Below, in pieces: positions 23,301 to 34,573 of a stretch of 64,000 nt of DNA (position 1 is the first letter of the stretch; each line of letters begins with the position of its first letter). Below the pieces are notes generated by a model. That model saw only the letters and a program-made list of their open reading frames with translations, had not been told where the DNA came from and ran no database searches. Both the position numbers and the translations under genes were made by a program. The DNA comes from Macrotrachela quadricornifera (Eukaryota; Rotifera; Eurotatoria; Philodinida; Philodinidae). The DNA lies in contig JAJEKB010021001.1 in NCBI GenBank assembly GCA_022393335.1, forward strand, positions 420,458-484,457. The letters run 5' to 3'.

Positions 23301-25026
23301 ATAATGAGTTGAATCTTTGTTTCATTTCATCAGTGGCACTATCATCAATTTTCCGCAAATACTGATACGATTCATCGAATGATTCTCGTGAAAGTGTAGT
23401 ATTATGTGCTTTTTCTAATTCTTTGTATGCAGCATAAATTCTACGTATTCTATCATTGTTATCATATGTAATATTTGGAAGTTCTTCATTTTGCCATTTT
23501 TCACTTAATCTATATTTGAAAAAATCTCGTTGTTCTTTGAATTCGCCAAGGACTTGTTGAAGCCAACGATCAACTAAGAACAAATAAAACGAAATCAATA
23601 CAAAAGTGACTTTTCCTATAATTTAAGTCTAAGAAAGTGCAGATTATAGAAACATGAAGAGAGAATCCACGGTGGAGCTTCTCAATGTAGCATTAAAAGA
23701 AACATTCTTGATAGTATGTGTAGATTTCATCGGGCAAGTTGATTCAACACCGCTCACTTGAACGATTTTCAGCAGTATTGGAGCAAAATGAACAATAGCC
23801 AGACACTCTTAGAAAGCTTTCGTTTTCCTCAGTGAGATATCGTTTTAAGAGAATTTTCCGCGGAAGAACTTTCAGAATCTAATCAATTTTATATTACTCT
23901 TTCCAATATTAAAAACCGGAGGTTTCTAGCGCTGCCTACGTTCTCCAGATACTTCTCCTAGAGTTTTTTCCATCTACTTTTGGCGTTGACATTAGAACCT
24001 GTCTTTGAACAAAATTTCAAGTCGAAACTGGAAACTCCGTTTTCTGATGTTCCTGAGGAGAATTATGGGATTCAGCGGAAAAATAGTTTAACAATGCAAT
24101 ATCTCTGTAGTAATAAGCTATTAGTCTGAATTCTTCCCAAAGCATTCATTACTCACTAGCACCTACATGATGCACATAGCACCGACTCCAAAGTGATTGA
24201 ACAGCCCTGGGTGTTTCTTCGTTAGTGATACTCATTACTTTATTGCACAGTGCTTAAAATGATGCGTTAAGTGATCGAAGATGACTGTGTATTTGCTTAA
24301 TGAAAAACAAATATAATTATTTTCGAGTGTATCATGTACACATTGCTAATGCAGTTTTCGTAGCTTTTTTATTATTAACACAAAGTGTTGAGGTTTGAGG
24401 TATAGAATCTTATACAGATGGTCTCATTATAAAAGTAAAAAAGAATAATAGGCAAAACTTTCAATATGGGCTGAGCCTTACGATAGTTTAGTAGTTTTTT
24501 TATCAAGTTTCTCGTTATTAGACCCTTCAGTCGGCGAAAACGCAGCTTTCTAATTTTGTAACTTCTATTTGAAGCATTTTCAAATAGTATTTAACTCACC
24601 AAGATGCAACATTTCGGATGGTTCCACTGCATAGTTAGCAATTATACTAATTACTTCCACTTTATCAGCTACAATTTGAACTGCCGCTGTCGTGGCTAAT
24701 TCCGCCCCTCGTTCATAGGCTGATTGCAGTGCTACTGGAGTTAATGTTGAATCAGGAGCAACTACTTTTGAATGTTTTGTTGCGGAAGACGGTCTTGACA
24801 CCGATGAATTTGCAGTCATCTTAGAATTGTCTGGAAATGCGTCGAAATACGATAATGGATCTGGTTTGTCCCATGATTCTCCTTGTGGCTGCATTCCTGG
24901 TGTCGTGTTTCTATTTGAGCCGCCAGAATTTACTGCTATCGATGAAGATGGGTTGTTCATAGCAGATCCGGTAGGTCGTCTGTCTTTATGGAACATAGTA
25001 TTAGTGGTAGATCTAGAAAGAAACAT
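20372..25026 (-). CDS. Dynamin-superfamily large GTPase, 859 aa, 3 exons
   Basis: Exons 25026-24600, 23573-22719 and 21669-20372 join with GTGAGT, GTATGT donors and TTCTTAG, ATTTACTAG acceptors and sum to 860 codons exactly. An in-frame TAA directly precedes the ATG, supporting the start. Residues 1-100 are Ser/Asn/Pro-rich and disordered. Residues 110-280 are helical. The GTPase domain follows: G1 P-loop GLEKAGKST (about 287-295), G2 Thr near 314 (ERCTQ), G3 DVPGF (435-439) and G4 TKLD (498-501). The remaining 350 residues are mostly helical, like a dynamin stalk. No PH domain, GED or transmembrane helix was recognised. The DVPG switch and the P-loop style resemble dynamin-like and bacterial dynamin-like proteins, which remodel membranes by GTP-driven assembly; the exact subfamily is not resolved. 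The two introns are unusually long for this window (1026 and 1049 bases). Confidence 0.85.
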
Positions 25027-27962
25027 CGGTTAAAGGCCAGTCAGTTATCGATAGAAAATACCATTAAAAAGGCTGAGATATCATACATTAGCACATTGTT
25101 GGTCCTCTGTTCTTTTAAAAACACTACTTTTTTTTCTGTTGTATTTATGCTAAAATAAAAGAATATCATTATCATTGTATGTTACTCATTCTTATCTAGA
25201 CATGCTGACGCCAAGGACGAACGTGATTGTTGACTGTCGAAATATATTTCATTAGATAAACTTTTTGATGACGCATAACTACTGAGATTTTTTCCCAGAA
25301 AAGCATTTTGTTGGAAAACTGCTTATCTTCTTATCGTTGAAACAAGATTTCAGACGTGTCTTCAAATTTTCTTTGTATGTTTGGGAATAGTGCAAAAGAT
25401 TCAGTTGGCTATTAAATCCATCCTGTACGTTTTTCTGTAGATTAGTATAATCGTTTTTGCCTATCGTATTGAACAGAAGGATAACATGAATTTGGCATTC
25501 CTGATTTTCATGGTGGGTTTCACCAGTAGTTAAACTAATAAAGGATGTGTCCCGATAAGGTCTTCTTTTCACCCATGATTTTTTTGGCTTTTATCCATCT
25601 GAGAGATGCTATGGGGTCACCCTGAGTATTTCCTATGGCTTTATTTTGCGCCAATTCAAAGTAAGGTTTTCGGGCCCCCTGGGATACAGTGAGCGGAAAA
25701 AAAAGGGTCAGAAGTAATTCTCAGTTTCTAAATCGCTTTTAAGTCAAAACTGTATGCATTATATAGGATCTACTGAGATATTAATATTTTGAAAAGCGTT
25801 CCTGTCTCTAGCTTATTTCTGTTAAGATATTTAATTTTCATGGTATTTTTTACCAAAAAACCGATGAGTGTGGGAAAAGCAGTTTTTTTAAAGTACTTAT
25901 AGTACAAAATTTTAAATTTTCATATTTAGAAATAGGAGTAACCAAAAGATTTGAAACTTTCAGAACAAACTAGTCTCACTGACACCTTTCTCTATGCAAA
26001 GTTTCAAGTCGAAAATCGAAAGTTGACTTTTCAGGTGAACCTGGGTGAGGCCAGGAGGTTATTCGAAAACCAACATCGACTCTTACATTTGAGATACCAT
26101 ATCTCAATAAGAGTTCAAGTACACATCTTTACGCATTCACTGAAGATAGGTAGTCTCACACTGTACCAAATAACAACTCAAAACTCCAGTTTAGGATCCG
26201 GGAACATCTGGGAACTAAAATATAACGTAGAGTAGTTGCTATTCTTCACTATATTGGATAGTAGTTTCCCATCCTTTTATAGATTAAAGGACATCAAGAA
26301 GTCCAAATGGCCCGTTACATATAGTAAATGCATAGTACTGTATTACTCTAGAACAAATGGTGAATATAACTAAACCCTTAATTTGAAAATACATATTTTG
26401 CTTATTATAATATGAGTTCGAATCTCGAGAATCGACTTTGTCGCCTGGCTGCTCATTGTGTGTTGATAATATAATAATATTATTAATGAAAAAACTTTGC
26501 ACTATTAAACATTAAATTAGCATTCAATAATTAAGACCAGAACAATGCATTTGATGTAAAATTTGGAAAGCGATATATGTTTAGTAACGTATTATTAATT
26601 TGAAATCTAGCCAAAGTGCAGTATCACTAGTACTGGTAGAAACTGTAAAAAAAATATGTCTACTACGGCCATGCATTAGAAACACCGAATTTCAGTAAAA
26701 GTTTAGGTCCATATCTTAGTGCATTTACCAAGGATAGATGGGAACACACTATAGCGATTAATAAATAAAAACTGCAATAAGCACTTCCACGAGATCCAGC
26801 ATAGATGTTACATTACCTACCAATGGTTCTTTTTTTCTTCACTAGATATAGCTCTCTTGTTTTCTGTATCTAAAGAAGACTTGAAAAAATTCCGACATTC
26901 TTTAATGTATAATAAGCATGTATCACTATATAATGGTACAATAATAATTGATTATAATTCTGTTATAAGTTAAAAGCAGTCTTTCCTAATACTGTACTAT
27001 TACCAATATGCACATGATTTTTCTATTTTGTTGTGACCACTTCATCATACATTGTCGAACTTCAATCAGAACCTAGGCCATAAGTAAACGGAGGAGCACA
27101 CCACCTTTCATAACAGATGTTATTCAGTTTCAAATTTCAAAGTCCATTTTTCTTCCTAGCTGTCTACTATGCTCCTCCCCACCGCCCCTTACAGACACGC
27201 TCATTTCGTATATTAGATGTAATTTACTTCTAGTATTTTATATTACAATAATTAAATTGAAAAAGATATGTGAGTTCCTCGTTTTAGTCTCAAAGGAGCT
27301 GCGCTAACAAGTTTTTTTTTTAATCAAAAAGTTAATGTTATTATTATTAATAATAGTAAAAAACTAACAATAACTTTCTCATCTCTAACTCCATATTAAA
27401 AAAAATCATTGTTTTCACAGTTTTATTGTCGAATCAAATATGTGAATAGTACATTAAGGTAAGAATATTGATGCAAAATAAAATAATAAGATAATAAAAG
27501 TGTATGTCACCGATAAATAGCTAAAAAAAAGGCTCGATACTGTAACGTTAGTGTTTCTCTTCTTCCCTAGATGTTCTTCGAAAATGACTTAAATCTTCAA
27601 AATTTCAGGTAGAAATACAATTTTTTTTTTATCACAGCTAGTTCCCATTTACCTTTTAGTCTAAGCAACACAAAAAATTAAAGAAAAGCCAAAGATGATA
27701 AATACGACTGTCTACGACTTTGCATAGTTAACAGTGTGATATGAACTGAACACTTTTTTCTCTACTGAAAAATAGATGGGATAAAGTAGGTACTGCAATC
27801 CTCAGAGGTTTAACAGATTTAAGGTATTACAAGTATTTGATGGAAGAAGAAATTAAGCGCACAATGGTATATATAAAAACTTTTGTTCAACGACAAAAAC
27901 TTTGGTACGTAATGAAATTTTTTAGAAGATTATACTTAAACGAAAAATAAAAAGCACTTCAA
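25027..27962. other. Gene-poor stretch, nothing recognised
   Basis: Mostly AT-rich. Short frames (25279-25572, 25951-26235, 26284-26502) have no domain and no splice context. The promoter of the GTPase gene is expected just above 25026. I see no complete mobile element here. Confidence 0.45.
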
Positions 27963-29421
27963 TTATAGCCAAATATTTAAACCAAGTGGTTTTGCACTTT
28001 CGGGAAAGTATTCTACTGTAAAATACAACGAATCATCTGTCTTCAAATGTTTTATATAACTTTCCATTACGTTTCGATTCCAATGCTTATTAATTTTTAA
28101 GCATAATTTCAAATTGGCCAGTTGACGAAAATAGGATCTTACATCTTGTACGAGTTCATTGATTCTTGTAGGATAAATTGTTTACTACTACATTCGTAGG
28201 ATACTGACTTCAAATTCGGTAAAAAATAATGACTTTCTTTAATAATTGAATCATTTTTCATGTGTCATGAGAGGAAACGTTCAAAATAATTACATGTGAC
28301 GTTGCTTCGATCAATTTCGATAATGATTGACGGTGATCAGTTGACATGCTGTTAACATCAATAGATATTGATTTTTCTGTTCGCTTTGATATAGTTTTGA
28401 ATAATGGTTTGGATTTTCGCATGGTGTAAAAAATGTAAGTGTTGTTTAGACAAGGTCCAAAGGGCTCCATCCATAAATCATCATCATAATCATAATAAAT
28501 GTTTGCAGTTTTATGATATTCAAATGTCTGTGAGTTAGTCACATTTTCTACTAGACGGTGAAATTGGTCAATATTCGTCAATTCCTCGTTCGTATTCATG
28601 ACTATTAGATAAGTCAACGATCGAAGTCCTTTTGGCAGCACACTAAAAAGACCTTCTATAAGTTTTAATGATGGCGTTTCCCTCCATTCCCGAGCAAAAC
28701 GGTTACAACCAAACGCCAAATGTAATTTTTCCAATGTTTTCGGTACTTCTAAAAATTTTAAAGATTTAGAGTCAGATATCATTTCCAGTGATAAATTTAA
28801 TTCTTATAGATTTGGCGTAATCATGAATAGACTATTTAAAGCTCTGAAGTTGTTTAGATTGATAGTGATACGTCTCAGCTTAGGCATCCGTGGTAGATCA
28901 ATGAAGTCTTCATGTTGAAAATCTGTGTGACTCTGTAAAGTTAACGAGACCAAATTGTGTGATGCACATAAGACAATTGTTTTCAATACATCTTTGTCTA
29001 CGCAGCAACCAATTGAAAGTTCGAAAATCAAACACGAAGACAAAGCTTTGCTGAGAAATCTTTGTAGTAATTGACTAGTTTCATAGTATCCAATCTTCAA
29101 AACATTCAAGTTCGCAAAATGGTGAGTATAACGTTCGAAAGTTATTATTTGCCGTTCATCAGCAACTTTCATAGAACGAATTTTATGTCCAAAAGTTGGA
29201 AATATATGTTTGATCAACAAATGAACGTATTTGTAGGAAAGATTTTCTCGTGTCAAATCAATATGGTAGAGATAGGGTATGAGAGTATTTTGAATGCGTT
29301 GGTTGAGATTCCAAAACGTTTAAATAAGATCTAGTGTATCGAAGTGACAAAAAATGAGTAATAAGATTTCATCAGGTAAACAGGAAGTGTGCTCTATCAA
29401 TATAATATTGTATATTTTCAT
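27963..29421 (-). pseudogene. F-box protein pseudogene
   Basis: Beginning at ATG 29421-29419, the minus strand encodes an F-box (CLPDEILLLIFCHFDTLDLI) in which TAA interrupts the motif just after LI. The same frame continues through FWNLNQRIQN and a long LRR-like F-box-protein body to a second TAA at about 28802 and a TGA at 28258. A shifted frame then carries the family's C-terminal segment (SYFRQLANLKLCL, then KPLGLNIWL) to TAA 27965-27963. Two nonsense codons plus a frameshift make this a pseudogene. Intact relatives lie at 37732 and 45281. F-box proteins pair with Skp1 as substrate receptors of SCF ubiquitin ligases. A piggyBac element sits one base upstream of the start codon. Confidence 0.75.
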
Positions 29422-29625
29422 TTAACCCTTTGACCCCTGAATTTTTTCTACTAAACCAAATTTGAGGAAACTTGGTGTAGACTAACTAGGTGACATAAAG
29501 GAAGCATGTGTCTAAGTTGCAATAAAATATCACATGATTGTACAAAGATTAAGAGACTTTCGTTATTGCTGTATTTTGAAAAAATTATCATTATAAGTAC
29601 TGTAGAGTATTTATTGATTTCATTA

Positions 29626-31278
29626 CTAATATACATAGTTTTGATGATACAATAAAAAACAATCTTTCACACAGAGACCAATACAACAAAAAGTACAAAT
29701 GACATTTGTCCTTTTCTCTTTTTCTTTTGTACTACAATACGCACATCGACGATAAGTAGAAATTACTTGTGGCATATGAGCCAAAAGTTCTTGTTTTTCA
29801 GAATTCTCTATGTTACTTATGCTCTTTTCGATGTATTTCTTCTTCTGATTACTTATCGCCAACGGTCTTCCTACCCTTTTTCTACTACAATAATTACCTA
29901 CGAGTGCAGTACTAATAGACGAAATATATTCTAATGCGCTAGTATTAGAATAAGAGAAGTACTTATAATAAATAAACGAATTTACTAATGACATATTTAG
30001 AAAATACAAAAATATTCTGATCCAATTTCTTTTTGACTTTCGATCGATTGCATAGCATTTTATCTTCTGAGCAGATAAATCCACTCCTCCCATAAACTTA
30101 TTATATTGACTTATCGCCAGTGGACAAGGAATTTGTCTTCTACTTCCATCTTTACTTCGTCGGCCTACTTCGCAGAAAACAGTGGGATCAAAATAATTCG
30201 ACGCAACAAAAACCTCTTTTTTATCCATCCATTTTATTACGGAGATTCCATTAGATGTTACATATCGATAATCGCCTCTTTCAAGTTTTTCCTTTTTTTT
30301 CAGTTCAATTGGAAAGTATCTTCTATTTGACCGAATCGTGCCTGTAGCTAAAACATTTTTTTTCTTCAACTCATAAAGCAATTGTAAAGAATTAAAAAAA
30401 CTGTCAAAAAACAGCTGACGATTCTTTAGGTCTATTCCATTTATAAGAGCCATAACTACACGTTCTCCTAATGGTACATCTCGTTTCGGATCTTTACCAG
30501 TATAAACTTCTAAGTTATATACATATCCTGTAGTTGACTCACTCAACACCCATACTTTATATCCTCTCTTAGTCGGTTTCAATGGTTCGTATTGTTTTAT
30601 AGAAGATCTACCTTTGAACTTTATAAGTGTTTCGTCTATTGAAATACATGACCCAAGAGAATAATTCTGTTGGAAATTTTTTCTCAAAAGATTTAGAAAA
30701 TCATTTACTTTATATAACTTATTATAATAAGGAGAGTCTCTTGAAGGCATTTTGGTATTATCCGCAAGATGAATATTACAGAACAGTTTATAAAAATTGT
30801 CTCGTGTCATTATATTAGCAACAGCAGGTGTAAAAAAGTTTTTATCTTGACTCCAATAGTCGTCAATTCTTGGCAACTTGTGAAATCCCATAATAAATAA
30901 AATACCAAAAAATGCGAGCATTTCGTTTTCATTCACTTCTTTCCATTTTGTGATGTCTTCACCATTTTCAATACAACGTTGCTTCCCATAAATATTCGTC
31001 TGATCTATAATTAGTTTGATCATATCTTGACTAATAAACTTGAAAAATGAATCTATTGGTGTAATTTTATTGCTATTTCCAAGTGCATATCCATCAAAAT
31101 AGTTGCAAGAGGAAGAAAAGCATGAGTTGTCCATTTTCCATTTCCATCCATTTATTGAACTTTGATCAAGTTCTTCAACCAATGAATCATTATCTTCAGA
31201 ACTGCTGTTATTAAGTTCATATAAACTAATTACACTTTCATTATCACTGGATAGATCATCATCAGAATCTGAATCCAT
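29626..31278 (-). CDS. piggyBac transposase, 550 aa
   Basis: Cut-and-paste transposase acting at TTAA. The N-terminal 50 residues are acidic and disordered. The DDE_Tnp_1_7 core runs from about 70 to 430. The three catalytic Asp residues are all present: D215 in SIDETLIKFKGR, D292 in FFDSFFNS and D400 in FMGGVDLSAQ. After a basic segment (SRKRVGRP), the C-terminal Cys-rich domain (residues about 505-546, CAYC...CTFCCIGLCVKDC..H) is the RING/PHD-like zinc fold that binds the terminal repeats. The length is within the usual 550-600 aa. The gene has no intron and fills the element between its inverted repeats. Confidence 0.95.
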   Translation of the reverse strand: MDSDSDDDLSSDNESVISLYELNNSSSEDNDSLVEELDQSSINGWKWKMDNSCFSSSCNYFDGYALGNSNKITPIDSFFKFISQDMIKLIIDQTNIYGKQRCIENGEDITKWKEVNENEMLAFFGILFIMGFHKLPRIDDYWSQDKNFFTPAVANIMTRDNFYKLFCNIHLADNTKMPSRDSPYYNKLYKVNDFLNLLRKNFQQNYSLGSCISIDETLIKFKGRSSIKQYEPLKPTKRGYKVWVLSESTTGYVYNLEVYTGKDPKRDVPLGERVVMALINGIDLKNRQLFFDSFFNSLQLLYELKKKNVLATGTIRSNRRYFPIELKKKEKLERGDYRYVTSNGISVIKWMDKKEVFVASNYFDPTVFCEVGRRSKDGSRRQIPCPLAISQYNKFMGGVDLSAQKIKCYAIDRKSKRNWIRIFLYFLNMSLVNSFIYYKYFSYSNTSALEYISSISTALVGNYCSRKRVGRPLAISNQKKKYIEKSISNIENSEKQELLAHMPQVISTYRRCAYCSTKEKEKRTNVICTFCCIGLCVKDCFLLYHQNYVY

Positions 31279-31353
31279 TGTATATTGTGTCGTTTTACGT
31301 TTTATGTATAAATCTGGTTTTGCTTTTTTTTTAAATATTTATATATGACATAA

Positions 31354-31357
<4 letters not shown>

Positions 31358-31395
<38 letters not shown>
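31358..31395. repeat. (TA)n microsatellite
   Basis: About 19 uninterrupted TA dinucleotides in the 5' leader of the piggyBac transposase, 80 bases upstream of its start codon. Probably length-variable. Confidence 0.95.
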
Positions 31396-31398
<3 letters not shown>

Positions 31399-31744
31399 TC
31401 AAATATCGACTAATCTATAGAAATTTCTGGAAGATTCCAAAAACTTTGATGACTCAATAGGCTAAGTCATATATCTCAGCGCAATGAATTATGATTTTAA
31501 ATACTGAAATCAAAACTTTTGGATCGAAAGTTTTGGACTACAGAAATTTGACAAATTATAGATACCAATGTCCTTCATATACCCTATATCAGTGTAATCG
31601 TGTACGGACCTCTTCTAGTTTTAACATTTATTGAAAATATATCTCCAAGATTCTCAAAACCTCGCACACTTTCAAAAGTTCTGAAAGATTTTAAATTTTT
31701 CGAGTGGTGGGAAGTATATTTCCCACCAGGGGTCAAAGGGTTAA

Positions 31745-32403
31745 AGTATATATTTAATATGTCAAAAGTATTTTCGTACTGACCGAAAGAGATAATAAAT
31801 AAACAAAGACTCTTAATTATTGTTTTAGTATCTATATACAATCTGCAACGCAAAATTTTTTTATCTCTCTTTTTTCCAATCCTTCATTTCAAAAGATAAC
31901 AATAGCCTGCTACATAGTATGCACAAATTTTGTCAAACATAATCTGTTGATTTAGTATCTGAATCTTTTACATGTAATAAATCACTGCACTTCATACTAT
32001 ACAATTTTCTTTTAAATATACAATTATTCTGCTTGCTATATAATCTAAAGAATAAAATTCGAATATTGATCGTAATGTACATTTCTTTTTCTTCTTTTTT
32101 CTTGCATTGTAGAATGCAGTTATTAGATTGTCTATTAATGAAGCTTATAAAAACCAAGAAACATAAAGTATAAATACAGTTGAAATTTTTACATAGAACT
32201 GAAAGTAAAAAAATATTCTGCAGCTATTGAATTGCTTTCATCATATTTATATAATTTTTTGTAAGAACACAAATTACACCATCATAACACATACAGATGA
32301 AATTTTGTCAATACATGCATCTGCACGTGTATTTGTAAAAGACAAAAAATATTTTAATACACATACATTCAAACGACATAAAAATTCACTAAAAACAATA
32401 TTT
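31745..32403. other. Intergenic
   Basis: AT-rich. It would include the original upstream region of the F-box pseudogene, now separated from it by the piggyBac insertion, and the upstream region of the F-box/LRR gene. The plus frame is open from 32227, but coding similarity starts only with the ATG at 32404. Confidence 0.4.
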
Positions 32404-34573
32404 ATGTCTGGAAAAACTACGATATCTTTGCTTACGTTACCTATTGAGATTGTCTATCGAATTCTTTACAATCTTAATGAACTTTCTCTCCTTATATCAG
32501 CTCGAGGTGTATGTACACGATTAAATGCAATTATTGACTCATATCATCCGTATCAGATAAACTTAATTTCTATTTTTAAGTAATAGATTCACTCCCTTCT
32601 ACAGACTAATTTAGCCTTCGTATTTGATCATTTGAAATAAGAAACTTTGAGAAAACACTTTCATTTAGTTAAATATTGTTCCTGGATAATTACCGATCGA
32701 CATATTTTCATTATATGTCAACAAATATAGAGAAAATATGTTCATATTTATTTAAAACCATACAATGAGAAAAAAAAGTTACACTTATCAATTTCGTTAA
32801 GAAATGAAAAACACCTTCGCCCTTTCGACACTGTTATTTTGCTGATCTATTCTTTTTAGGAAAAAGCTTTGTAGGATGGTTGTTTTCCTCTTTTGAAATT
32901 TTCTTCTTGCTCATGATACAAAGTGAAAGAATAGACAATTTTTTATTACTAATAAACAATTGTTATCGTTTATCAAATGTCTATTAATAGGAACTATAAT
33001 GACTCAAATCAATCATCGTTGTATATTTTTTCTACATTAACTTGTTGACCAAAAAAAAAATATTCTCTACGATATTCAAGCAAATAAAAGAAAATCTTCT
33101 AAACTCTCTCATCGGGTTCTTTCATAAGCATTTGTGACCTATCTAGTCAGATATTTTTAGAACACTTTCTTTTCTGAATACGATGGCATACTGTTTGAAA
33201 ATATTGACATAACTTATCAACTGCTAATATCGTAATCAAGCTCGTACATAAATCTCATATACAGCTATCATTAATATATATCATAGACACTCACTACTCT
33301 GGATCTTAGTCGCAGGTCAATCAATAGTCAAGTTATACAGCGTCTTGCCAGTGTATTACAATACATCACAGTAAGTGACATTTTCGATAATTATTTACAT
33401 CGGTTTCATTCTAATTATTTGATATAGACACTTACATCTATCCGACTTATGGCTGGGCGAATAGATACTAAAGTTGTACAGCATCTTGTCAACGCTTGGG
33501 AACACAACACAGTAAATCTTATTTTCGCTAATCATGCAGTTTACACTTGTTATGATGAGTTGGCATAGACACTCACTGAATTGAATATTTCGTGGAATCG
33601 AATCGGTACTGAAGGTACACAATATCTCGCTAACGCCTCACAATATAACACGGTAAATGATATTTCTGTTAACCGCTCACCCTACTTTCATTTTGATTGT
33701 TTGGTGTAGACACTTATTGTCTTAATTATTTCGTGGAATCGAATCAATCCCGAAGGTGCACAGTATCTAGGTAATGCCTTGCAACATAACAGCGTAAGTG
33801 TCATTTTTGCTAATCATTCAGCATACTATTATTGGTACTACTTGGCTTAGTCACTCATTACTTTAAATCTTTTGGAAATGAAATCGGTGCCGAAAGTGTA
33901 CAGCATCTCGCCAATGCTTTGACTACTCTGGAACTTTACTATAACCATATCGATGTTGAAGATACACAGCATCTCGCTAATGTATTACTACAGAACTCAG
34001 TGAGTGATATTTATCATAATCATTAATAATGCTTTCATTGTAATGATTTTGTATAGACACTCATTACTATGTATCTTTCGAGAAATGGAATGCGTGTTGA
34101 AGGTGCACTACATATTGCTAATACCTTGCAACACAACACAGTGAGTAACATCTATTACTCAATCACTTATCGTGTTACTATTGTTCTGATTGGGTATAGA
34201 CAATCACTACGTTGAATCTTCACTATAACCAAATTGGTATTAAAGGCTTACATCTTGTTACTGATGCCTTGCAACATAATAAAGTAAGTGATAATTATGT
34301 CTAACGATTTCCTTATGAATATATGCTGTAGACACTTATTACTCTAGATCTTTCGACAAATGATATCGATGATGATGGTAATAGTGTCCCGTAAATACAT
34401 TGCAAAATAATACAATAATTGACATTTTCAATAATTAGCCATCGTATCTATATAGTAGTTATGTAGCGTAAATATTGACTAATTTAAATTTCAATTATAA
34501 TGAAATTGGCAATAATATCAAGGAGCGTCTAAATAGCCGCTTTTATAATGAATCAATAAATATTCTACTTTAA
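32404..34573 (+). pseudogene. F-box plus ribonuclease-inhibitor-type LRR gene, partly degraded
   Basis: The first exon from ATG 32404 encodes an F-box (LLTLPIEIVYRILYNLNELS...CTRLNAIIDSYHPYQ) and ends near 32580. After about 700 bases come LRR exons, each one 28-residue repeat of 84 bp: 33287-33370, 33428-33511, 33569-33652, 33710-33793, 34057-34140 and 34200-34283, all flanked by TAG and GTAA/GTGA sites. The consensus is TLTTLNLSWNRIGTEGAQHLANALQHNT-like, the NLRC3/ribonuclease-inhibitor LRR. The segment 33851-33999 is two repeats fused by loss of an intron plus a one-base deletion that shifts the frame. The repeat near 34332-34420 has a stop and a lost donor. The last exon ends at TAA 34571-34573. 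F-box/LRR proteins of this layout are common in bdelloids. The coding damage suggests a recent pseudogene, unless the damaged exons are skipped. Confidence 0.65.
33287..34283 (+). repeat. Tandem 141-bp units, each an 84-bp LRR exon plus a 57-bp intron
   Basis: Exon starts at 33287, 33428, 33569, 33710 and 33851 are exactly 141 bases apart, and the intervening introns are all 57 bases. Later units drift (introns of 57, 59 and about 48 bases). The constant unit length shows growth by duplication of exon and intron together. Introns also resemble one another (GTAAnTGaTATTTTCGnTAATCAT start, TnGnnTAG end). Confidence 0.85.

Larger units (their letters stand above)
29426..31740 (-). mobile_element. 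Complete piggyBac transposon (2.3 kb)
   Basis: TTAA lies directly outside both ends (29422-29425 and 31741-31744). The terminal inverted repeats are a perfect 14 bp, CCCTTTGACCCCTG, at 29426-29439 and reversed at 31727-31740. Just inside the right end is a near-palindrome, GTGGGAAGTATATTTCCCAC. The single gene inside (31278-29626) is an uninterrupted 550-codon transposase. With intact ends, intact target duplication and intact catalytic residues, nothing visible prevents activity. A TA dinucleotide run lies in the 5' leader. Confidence 0.93.
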
